In this document: positions 1 to 6,705 of the stretch, in pieces
Numbering within the stretch: the stretch's first letter is position 1
Layout of the letters: the number at the start of each line of letters is the position of its first letter
From: Nitrososphaerota archaeon
GTDB lineage: Archaea > Thermoproteota > EX4484-205 > JAAOZO01
Length of the DNA: 8,464 nt
Assembly (NCBI GenBank): GCA_011605715.1
Contig: JAAOZO010000252.1
Coordinates: forward strand, 1 to 8,464
Direction of reading: 5' to 3'
Notes under the pieces: generated by a model
Told to the model about the DNA's origin: nothing
The model's input: the letters and a program-made list of their open reading frames with translations, nothing else
The model's database searches: none
Translations under genes and position numbers: made by a program

Positions 1-51
1 GAAATTGTGATCTTTGGAACAGCACTACCAGCGTGGACTTCAAGGTGGTAA
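1..51 (+). CDS. possible 3' end of an upstream gene (partial)
   Basis: Reading from base 1, the first frame is open for 16 codons (EIVIFGTALPAWTSRW) and stops with TAA at 49-51. Its stop overlaps a Shine-Dalgarno-like AAGGTGGT, and the next start codons lie about 10 bases on, which is the usual arrangement for co-transcribed archaeal genes. The third frame is also open (ending VDFKVVKR, stop at 57-59), so the correct frame cannot be decided from so few codons. Too little is present to name a family. An ABC ATPase or another membrane or exported protein would suit the downstream FtsX gene, but that is a guess. Confidence 0.3.
   Translation, partial: EIVIFGTALPAWTSRW
42..49 (+). promoter_or_regulatory. 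ribosome binding site for a start at 61/63
   Basis: AAGGTGGT contains the GGTG core complementary to the archaeal 16S rRNA tail. It sits about 11-13 bases before ATG at 61 and GTG at 63. No comparable site precedes the ATG at 130, whose upstream 25 bases are T-rich. This supports translation of the large gene starting near 61-63 rather than at 130. Confidence 0.45.
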
Positions 52-60
52 AAAGATAAT

Positions 61-129
61 ATGTGAAAGTCAAAAAAGTTTTTATCTTTATTTTTTATTT
101 TTTCTTTATTATGCTCGTCTTACTTTGTA
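61..129 (+). other. signal-peptide coding segment, disrupted (true 5' end of the M28-FtsX gene)
   Basis: In the frame of the downstream gene, codons from 67 onward read KSKKFLSLFFIF then SLLCSSYFV and run directly into MLKVNAQEE: a basic n-region, a hydrophobic core, and a V-N-A / QEE type I cleavage site (after residue 6 of the 130 start). The segment is in phase with ATG at 61, but the second codon is TGA (64-66). The overlapping frame from GTG at 63 reads MKVKKVFIFIFYFFF then IMLVLLCNAKS and stops at 141-143; it too is a signal-peptide-like sequence. Removing one base from the A6 run at 72-77, or from the A4 run at 135-138, joins the GTG start to the gene. Either the assembly has a homopolymer error, or the gene is recently damaged, or start-site decoding is unusual. 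Confidence 0.6.
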
Positions 130-3100
130 ATGCTAAAAGTTAATGCGCAAGAAGAAGTAAATTATCTTTCACTTTTTAGTTCGATAGATCAAACAAGAAT
201 AGAGCGTATAACAAAAGATTTAGCCCAGTTTGGTTCTAGAGTAGTTGGATATGCCGGATACTATAAAGCCTCAAATTATGTCTTCAACGAACTCACTAAG
301 TTAAACAATACTAATGTCGAGAAGGAACCTTTTGATGTTTATGTTCCGCTAGATCATGGTGGAACGATAATAGCGCATTTAAATAATAGTACAACGCTAT
401 CTATAAACGCTTGGTCTTTCTGGCCAAACTTAGTACAAACATGTAAAACCCCACCAAATGGAATTTCGGGAAAACTAGTTTATCTTAGCAATACGAGTTC
501 AACAAATATTGATTTAGAAAGTGTAAATAGTTCCATAGCGCTACTCGATTTCAACAGTGGGCAACGTTGGCTTGATGTTGCAGCGTTTGGTGCAAAAGCA
601 GCAATATTCATTGAACCAAATTCAACCAACTATGCGGAAGCAAGAAACAAGTTTTTGTTAACTCCTATTTATTTTCCAAGAATGTATGTTAACTTTAGTA
701 GCGGAGAACTTCTTAAACAACTTGCAAACAAGAATGTAACGGTTACAATTTTTAATTCAATGGAATTAACGAAGGTGGAAGGAATTAATATCATAGCAAA
801 AATTAACGGAACAGAATACCCTAATGATATTATAGTAGTCGCAGCTCACTATGATTCTTGGTCAGTGGTGCCTACTATAAACCCCGGCGCAGACGAAGCA
901 ACATCTATAGCTACTCTGCTAGAATTAGCAAGGTTCTTTTCAGAACATCCTCCGAAGCGATCAATTTGGTTCGTAGCGTTTTCGGGTTACTATGAAGGCT
1001 TAGCTGGGGAACGAGCTTTCGTTCTCCATTACTTTTATGATAACAAAGTGGTTTCAGGGGAACGCAAGATTTGGATGATGATAACCTTAGATTATTCTAC
1101 TGATTCAAATACAGTATCTTTTCTAAGACAAGGTATGTTCTACTCATATGGCTCAAGTATGATAATGTCTAAGTGGTCTGGTTGGCTTGACGCATCAGCA
1201 CGAAAAATAGTCGATAATATTTATACTCAACTCAACTGGTCTTCTACAAACTTACCTACTGATGGTTTTAGTTCTAGTTGGTGGGGCGCAGTTCCAACTC
1301 CGTTTATTCTTGATTCAGAGCCATTCTCAATGGCTCATGGATTAGGTTTTACAATAAGAACTGACCGAACCTTGAGGTTTCGCTGGGGTACGCCAACAAA
1401 TACTATAGACGAAGTTAATTTTGAAAATCTTTGGCCTCAGGTTTATATTTCTTTTGCACTAATATACAACTACGCAAACATGCCTGCCTCAAGCTGGGGT
1501 CTCTCATGGGATCAAGTAAAGCCTGCCATTTCTGGAAAAAGTAAAACAATTATTACGAGTGGTGCTACAGATGTGGCCGGTTTTATAAGTGTTGTAGGCA
1601 AGGTTGTTGAATTCAATGTTACTAAAGGTTGGTATGATTCTGTTCCTAACGCTACAGTTGTAATATTTCCAGGTGCTATAGGGTCCTCAAACTATCCGTT
1701 TAACTTAATATTCACCAAATCAGACGAACTTGGTCAGTTCAAAGTTGAAGGATTAGCTTATGGTTTGGCTCCAAGCGTGGGATCATATACCTTCTTGGCC
1801 TTTGGATTCAATAAAACGACTAACCTCATAAACTTAGCTACAGACATGGGAACTTATGGAACTCAATTCCTTCCAAATTCGTATAGTTTAACAAAAGACC
1901 CTTCTAACGTTACAATTGTAACTTTTAGTTGCAACACAGTCGACATTTTTGGAGTTTATGATACTCAATATCAAGGACCGTTAGTTCTCAGAGATCCACG
2001 AACAAGTTCATCTTGGAAAGTTAGTGCAATGCAACCATCATTACTTAACGCAAATACACTTGCACCCGACCTTTCTTTTGGAATTTATCTAGTTCCAGAT
2101 GACCAAATTGTAATGCTCTTTGTCCAACCGCACTCTAGATTTATATTTTACATGAAAAGCCTTAATCTCTTTAATTTTATTATAGCAAACACAACAAACG
2201 TAGAAACACTTCCTTACAACTTTAGAGGTTATTCAACTTCAAGTGAGTATGAATTTAGAGTTTTTGCTCCACTTTATTCATCACGTGATTTCTTACAGTT
2301 TGCAGAAAGTCGCTATGGGGTATTTAAGAGTGCTCATGTCTACAATCCTATAGTGGAGTTTTATTTAAACAAAGCTTCAGAGTATGAAAACACGTCAGAG
2401 TTCCCAAGAGAGAATAATATCTCTAATCTCTTTACACTTTCTGTGCTTCAAAACAACTATGGTCTACGTGCATACAATGCTGTTATGAGCTTAATAAACG
2501 ATATTCCAGTTGTAGCTGTAGTCTTTATGTCTATCGTTGTTTTCTTTTCATTTTTCGCTTCAGCGCTCTTAACAGAAAATCCATATAAGATGGGCCTCTT
2601 ATTTATAGTGTTTTTCTCTACAACTACGAGCCTATTCTTTATTATGAATCCTGTACTTAGATTTGCAACGAACATTATTATTTCTCCACTGGTTGTAATG
2701 ATCTCTATTTTCTTCTTAGTGGTGTTGGTTCTATTCTCTACAGAGACATCGTCTACTTTAAAGAGAATAAGAACTAAACTACTCGGAGCTCACTTCATTG
2801 AAAGAGATATAACTTCATTACTAATAATTATCTTTCCATATTCTATTAACCAATTCAAGAAACATAAGTTCAGAACATTTTTAACTCTGTTTTCAATTTC
2901 TTCAATTGTGTTCGCTTTTGTCTCGTTAACTTCTTTAACTGTATACCAATCTCTTGTACCCGTGCTCATTAAACAAGGAGGCAATATTCCGTACACGGGA
3001 TTACTGATAAAATACGTTATGACTCAACAGCCCACAGCTTTCGATCCTAAAATTATTTTGGTATTAAATGGTTTAGAGAACAAAGCATTTGATTTTGTAG

Positions 3101-4539
3101 TATCTACTAGAGTCTGGTGGTATCCCGAAACGGTTGAAAGCAGAGGCGTGCAAACATATCTTAAATTGAATTCAAGTACGTATCTTGTTTCTTCAGCCTT
3201 GGGATTGTCTCCAGAAGAAAAATTCGTGTTTAACTGGAGCTCAGTGTTAGTCAATGGGAGCTTCTTTAGTGGCAGCGATTATTACTCAGCAATAATTCCC
3301 TTAAGCGCAAGCAGGTCACTAGGAGCCAAAGTAGGCGATTTCGTGTGGTTTGAGGGAATGAAGCTAAGAGTTGTTGGAATCTTCAATGAAACCAAAGCCA
3401 CCCATTATATAGTTGATTTAGACCAGTATTCTATTGCTCCAATAGATACAAGTGTTGACGGTCTCACAGTAGGTGGGAGCTCTCGAGAACCCACCTATGA
3501 ACCTATGTCTTGGTCTTTAGTCGTAATTATTCCAGCACGTTTAGCTTTGGACATTGGTGGTTATATTGCGAGTGTTTCGATTGTAACCAAAAATAGTACG
3601 ACTGCCATACAATTAGCAAAAATTATTTCATCTTCATTTTTATTTCCAATATATGCTTCGGATGGCAAGACTGTACTTTCTTACAATGCCATAGCCGCTT
3701 ATTCTGGAGAAGGATTCTCTATAGCATTGCCCTTAATTATAATAGGAGCTGCATCAATTTCTACTGCGACATTAGGTTCAGTAAAAGAACGAAGTAGAGA
3801 ACTGTACATTTATAGTTCAGTTGGATTGCCCCCTTCTGGTGCTGCACTCATATTTGTAATAGAAGGCATATTGATTTCAATTTTGTCAGTCATACCTGCA
3901 TATTTAATCGGATTTATAGTTAACTATGTTTTGATTGGAACGAAGATGTTACCAAGTACTTTTGCTTTAAATGCCACTTCATCTTCAGTAGTTATTGCAA
4001 TAGTCGCCGGAATACTTTCAACTTTAGTCGCAATGCTCTATCCAATGTATATTGCTTCTAGAATGATTACTCCATCTTTAGAAAGAAAATGGAAAGTGCC
4101 AACAAAACCAAAAGGAGATGAATGGCTCATCCCATTACCGTTTTCATTAGTCGAAGAAAGAGAATCAAAGGGTGTACTTGCCTACTTAACAGAATATTTT
4201 GCTTCTCATACGACTGAGACTCCAGATCCTTTTATAGTCAGAAGTGTAAAAGTTGATATGAAAAATGGATTGATTACTTCAGAAGTTTCTTTAGTCCCGC
4301 TAGACTCTGGAGTTTTTCAATTAGTTCAAGTCGTTAGCAAGTATAATTATGACTCATCACGCTATGAATACCTGCTGCAAATAAAGAGAGTCACTGGAGA
4401 TCTCGAGAGTTGGAGTCGAATGAACTATAACTTTATTGATGCTATCAGAAAACAGCTACTCACTTGGCGTTTACTAACAGAATCTGAAAGAAACAATTAT
4501 ATAGACAAGGCTAAACTTATTTCAGAGGGGGGTGAATAA
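130..4539 (+). CDS. M28-peptidase-like ectodomain fused to FtsX/MacB-type permease
   Basis: This 1469-residue surface protein has a PA-like domain around 90-215 and an M28 zinc-peptidase fold around 215-455. A carboxypeptidase-regulatory/Ig-like domain follows at about 485-562, then a further ectodomain to about 790. Predicted helices lie at 793-814, 821-839, 846-870 and 915-937. A MacB-like extracellular domain follows (about 940-1190), then FtsX helices at 1196-1216, 1236-1268 and 1286-1308 with the typical motif VKERSREL at 1218-1225, and a cytosolic tail from about 1310. Of the M28 metal and catalytic positions, H240-Y-D242, D255 (GADE) and D321 remain. The catalytic/ligand EE pair is Y287-Y288, and the final HTxxDT motif reads GTPTNT (420-425), so hydrolysis is doubtful. 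More than twenty N-x-S/T sequons lie in predicted external parts and none in the tail. Helix parity puts the M28 domain outside, which needs a signal peptide; that peptide is encoded just upstream but disrupted, so 130 is probably an internal Met. FtsX proteins normally work with an ABC ATPase, and none is encoded here. Domain calls are firm; inactivity and function are inferred. Confidence 0.85.
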   Translation: MLKVNAQEEVNYLSLFSSIDQTRIERITKDLAQFGSRVVGYAGYYKASNYVFNELTKLNNTNVEKEPFDVYVPLDHGGTIIAHLNNSTTLSINAWSFWPNLVQTCKTPPNGISGKLVYLSNTSSTNIDLESVNSSIALLDFNSGQRWLDVAAFGAKAAIFIEPNSTNYAEARNKFLLTPIYFPRMYVNFSSGELLKQLANKNVTVTIFNSMELTKVEGINIIAKINGTEYPNDIIVVAAHYDSWSVVPTINPGADEATSIATLLELARFFSEHPPKRSIWFVAFSGYYEGLAGERAFVLHYFYDNKVVSGERKIWMMITLDYSTDSNTVSFLRQGMFYSYGSSMIMSKWSGWLDASARKIVDNIYTQLNWSSTNLPTDGFSSSWWGAVPTPFILDSEPFSMAHGLGFTIRTDRTLRFRWGTPTNTIDEVNFENLWPQVYISFALIYNYANMPASSWGLSWDQVKPAISGKSKTIITSGATDVAGFISVVGKVVEFNVTKGWYDSVPNATVVIFPGAIGSSNYPFNLIFTKSDELGQFKVEGLAYGLAPSVGSYTFLAFGFNKTTNLINLATDMGTYGTQFLPNSYSLTKDPSNVTIVTFSCNTVDIFGVYDTQYQGPLVLRDPRTSSSWKVSAMQPSLLNANTLAPDLSFGIYLVPDDQIVMLFVQPHSRFIFYMKSLNLFNFIIANTTNVETLPYNFRGYSTSSEYEFRVFAPLYSSRDFLQFAESRYGVFKSAHVYNPIVEFYLNKASEYENTSEFPRENNISNLFTLSVLQNNYGLRAYNAVMSLINDIPVVAVVFMSIVVFFSFFASALLTENPYKMGLLFIVFFSTTTSLFFIMNPVLRFATNIIISPLVVMISIFFLVVLVLFSTETSSTLKRIRTKLLGAHFIERDITSLLIIIFPYSINQFKKHKFRTFLTLFSISSIVFAFVSLTSLTVYQSLVPVLIKQGGNIPYTGLLIKYVMTQQPTAFDPKIILVLNGLENKAFDFVVSTRVWWYPETVESRGVQTYLKLNSSTYLVSSALGLSPEEKFVFNWSSVLVNGSFFSGSDYYSAIIPLSASRSLGAKVGDFVWFEGMKLRVVGIFNETKATHYIVDLDQYSIAPIDTSVDGLTVGGSSREPTYEPMSWSLVVIIPARLALDIGGYIASVSIVTKNSTTAIQLAKIISSSFLFPIYASDGKTVLSYNAIAAYSGEGFSIALPLIIIGAASISTATLGSVKERSRELYIYSSVGLPPSGAALIFVIEGILISILSVIPAYLIGFIVNYVLIGTKMLPSTFALNATSSSVVIAIVAGILSTLVAMLYPMYIASRMITPSLERKWKVPTKPKGDEWLIPLPFSLVEERESKGVLAYLTEYFASHTTETPDPFIVRSVKVDMKNGLITSEVSLVPLDSGVFQLVQVVSKYNYDSSRYEYLLQIKRVTGDLESWSRMNYNFIDAIRKQLLTWRLLTESERNNYIDKAKLISEGGE
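4525..4535 (+). promoter_or_regulatory. strong Shine-Dalgarno site for the OPT-like gene
   Basis: GAGGGGGGTGA lies inside the last codons of the M28-FtsX gene and ends 9 bases before ATG at 4545. It matches the archaeal anti-Shine-Dalgarno well, fixes the start at 4545, and supports translational coupling of the two genes (5 bases between stop and start). Confidence 0.75.
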
Positions 4540-4544
4540 GAGCC

Positions 4545-6464
4545 ATGGCGTCTAGCGCCAAATTAAAGTCAGGATTAACAATAAAAGCCATACTTGCATT
4601 GTTCTTTTCTTCTGCTATATTTATGCCAGTCGGTCTTTACTTAGCTCTCGTATCTGGTGCGGGATTAGGAGGAGCGCATGCGTATATTGTTCTCATACTT
4701 TTTATCGAGATAGCTTCTTTGATAGGAGTTCAGATTACAAAGCAAGAGTTATACATAATCCTAACCTTGATGCAGGTTGGAACTGTTGATATGTTTGGCT
4801 TTGTTTTTAGGCAATATCTTGTGACCAGTCCAATAAGCTGGTCGTTTAGAGATCCTTATACAGGTAAGCCAATCCCTGAAGTTATTCCAACATTCTTTGT
4901 TCCTTACTGGAAAAGTATAGAATTTACTCGAACTTACTTACAGTCTGCTTGGCTTATTCCAGTTCTTTTATCAATTACGATGACTGCGCTAACAGTGCTT
5001 GCAGACTTCGCTTTAACCATAATTTTTTCGCAGCTGTACATTGAAACAGAGAAGTTACCATTTCCCTTTGCTCAGATTCCATCAAGTATTGTTAATACGT
5101 TATCTGATAGAACATCCAGTAAGATGGAAACCTTTATATTGGCAATGCTTGCAAGCATAATTTACTCTTTTGTATTATATGGAGCAAATATAATTGCTTC
5201 TGGTTTATGGAACATACGAGTTCAGGTTCTTCCAATTCCATGGATAGATCTTACCACGGGAGTTTTTGGAATCGAGAAGTATTTACCAGGTGCGGCATTA
5301 GGTATTGCAACTGATCCTCTTGCATGGTTTAGTGGATTTCTGATACCCTTTCCAACTGTTGTTTACCTATTTATAGGGTCCATTCTTACTTGGATTATCG
5401 GAAATAACCTAGCTTTAACGGTATTTAGTAATATCTTTCCGCATTGGAAAGACGAGTGGACTTATGGTATGACGCTATCGTTAGTTTATCAAAGATCAAC
5501 CTTAAGAGTCTGGATTATTCCTCAGCTAGGGATTTCGTTAGCCGTCGTAGCTTTAACTTTAATCCAACAATATAAATCTATCCTTCGCGCATTCAAATCG
5601 TTGCTTAGAGCATCGTATTCTTCTGAAAGCTCATCTCACTTTCCATCTTTAAGTATGTTACTTGTTTTATATCTCTTTGCTACATCATTTTCAGTTCTAA
5701 TCTTCCATATTTTCATTCCAGACTTTCCAATAATCATAGCTTTATTAGTTTCAACTGTATTTTCATTTATAAATGCTCTAATAGGTTCTAGAGCTGTTGG
5801 CGAAACCGGTTATGGTGTCTCTATTCCTTATGTTTGGCCAGCAACAATCCTTCTTAGTGGATACCAAAAGATAGATGTATGGTTCTTAAGTCCTGTGATA
5901 GCAGGATATACAACACCAGGATGGGTTCAGAATATAAAAGTAGCACAACTTACTGAAACAGAACCAATGGATTTCTTTAAGGGTTACTTCTTTGCGTTTA
6001 TCTTTGACCTTATATTTGGGCTTATCTACGCAAACCTATTTTGGTCGATATCACCAATTCCTTCGTCAAATTACCCAAACACACTTATAACTTGGCCAGT
6101 AAATGTAATAAACACTTTGATGTGGGCAACTAGACAAGTTTTTACTGCGAATGTAGGCTTACTTACATTTTTCTTTGGGCTTACTTTGATAGTTGGTGTT
6201 TCAGGTACACTAATCAGTAAGTTTATACCTTTTAGTTTTATGGGGCTAGTTTCAGGAACAGGTGTACTACCTGCATACTCTATTCCACTTTTAATTTCAG
6301 GCATAGTTGGAAAATTTATAATGCCAAAAATCTTCGGGGAAAGTTGGTGGAACGAAAATAAGTCGATACTAGTAGCAGGAATTGCTACAGGAGAGGGTAT
6401 TGTTGTAGGCATATCCACAGTTTTAGTATTACTGGCAAAAATAGGTTGGGTTCTTCCAATCTAA
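4545..6464 (+). CDS. OPT-family-like oligopeptide transporter
   Basis: This 639-residue, almost wholly hydrophobic protein has roughly 14-16 membrane segments and no cleavable signal peptide. Several stretches resemble the oligopeptide transporter (OPT/YSL) family, which imports peptides or metal chelates by cation symport. These are EKLPFPFAQIP at 169-179 (compare the family's KLPFPEG-like loop), SRAVGETGYG at 415-424 (compare GETDINP), and SISPIPSSNYPN at 501-512 followed by WPVN. The C-terminal block has glycine-rich helices ending in AGIATGEGIVVG (611-622), like the last OPT helices. Length matches prokaryotic OPT proteins. It starts 5 bases after the M28-FtsX stop behind a strong ribosome binding site, so the two are almost certainly co-expressed. 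A job taking up peptides presented by the neighbouring ectodomain is inferred from this context. The family is divergent, and an OPT-related transporter of other substrates is possible. Confidence 0.7.
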   Translation: MASSAKLKSGLTIKAILALFFSSAIFMPVGLYLALVSGAGLGGAHAYIVLILFIEIASLIGVQITKQELYIILTLMQVGTVDMFGFVFRQYLVTSPISWSFRDPYTGKPIPEVIPTFFVPYWKSIEFTRTYLQSAWLIPVLLSITMTALTVLADFALTIIFSQLYIETEKLPFPFAQIPSSIVNTLSDRTSSKMETFILAMLASIIYSFVLYGANIIASGLWNIRVQVLPIPWIDLTTGVFGIEKYLPGAALGIATDPLAWFSGFLIPFPTVVYLFIGSILTWIIGNNLALTVFSNIFPHWKDEWTYGMTLSLVYQRSTLRVWIIPQLGISLAVVALTLIQQYKSILRAFKSLLRASYSSESSSHFPSLSMLLVLYLFATSFSVLIFHIFIPDFPIIIALLVSTVFSFINALIGSRAVGETGYGVSIPYVWPATILLSGYQKIDVWFLSPVIAGYTTPGWVQNIKVAQLTETEPMDFFKGYFFAFIFDLIFGLIYANLFWSISPIPSSNYPNTLITWPVNVINTLMWATRQVFTANVGLLTFFFGLTLIVGVSGTLISKFIPFSFMGLVSGTGVLPAYSIPLLISGIVGKFIMPKIFGESWWNENKSILVAGIATGEGIVVGISTVLVLLAKIGWVLPI

Positions 6465-6489
6465 AGAAGCAGAATTTGGTTCTTTTTCT
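6463..6489 (+). terminator. weak hairpin and T-tract after the operon
   Basis: AAAGAA at 6463-6468 can pair with TTCTTT at 6480-6485 across an 11-base loop. The right arm lies within a T-rich stretch, directly after the OPT-like stop codon. Archaeal termination relies mainly on oligo-T, so the T-tract matters more than the weak stem. Confidence 0.35.
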
Positions 6490-6525
6490 AAAAAGTACGT
6501 TTCTTGAGTTTCAGGGAGCTAGAAT

Positions 6526-6540
6526 GGTTTTTTTTAAATA
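6526..6540 (+). terminator. oligo-T terminator (T8)
   Basis: A run of eight T at 6528-6535, preceded by GG, lies about 65 bases past the OPT-like stop codon on the coding strand. Archaeal RNA polymerase stops at such oligo-T runs, so this is the best single candidate for the operon end. Confidence 0.45.
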
Positions 6541-6581
6541 AGAAATTTAGATAAAACTCATAAGCAAAAGGAAGTAGAATG

Positions 6582-6617
6582 AGTCGCTTATAACGTTATA
6601 ATGAGCATTAAACGACT
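6582..6617. repeat. palindrome within a hairpin in the convergent intergenic region
   Basis: TTATAACGTTATAA at 6588-6601 is a perfect 14-base palindrome. It lies between AGTCG (6582-6586) and CGACT (6613-6617), which are reverse complements. GAAGT at 6571-6575 can alternatively pair with ACTTC at 6615-6619. The region is non-coding and sits between two convergent genes. It could be an RNA hairpin at the 3' end of either transcript, a protein-binding site, or an AT-rich chance palindrome. Confidence 0.4.
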
Positions 6618-6620
6618 TCT

Positions 6621-6637
6621 TAGAAAGATTTTTTCTA
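6621..6637. terminator. possible bidirectional stem with T6
   Basis: TAGAAA (6621-6626) pairs with TTTCTA (6632-6637) around a five-base loop. On the plus strand this includes six consecutive T (6629-6634). It could be a secondary stop for plus-strand readthrough, or form a weak 3' hairpin for the minus-strand acetyltransferase transcript. The stem is AT-only and weak. Confidence 0.25.
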
Positions 6638-6705
6638 TCGCTAAATAAAGCTGATTGTTAGTTTATACCACCAATTCTAACTATTCTTACTTTCTTCCTC
6701 CCTAT

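Noticed and set aside
6071..6418. A 115-codon minus-strand open frame inside the OPT-like gene
   Set aside because: It is the shadow of a hydrophobic membrane protein, with no start context and no recognisable motif.
6660..6705. Minus-strand KKVRIVRIGGIN-like open stretch after the acetyltransferase stop
   Set aside because: It follows GGGAGG, but there is no start codon nearby and it ends within about 15 codons; too short to support a gene.
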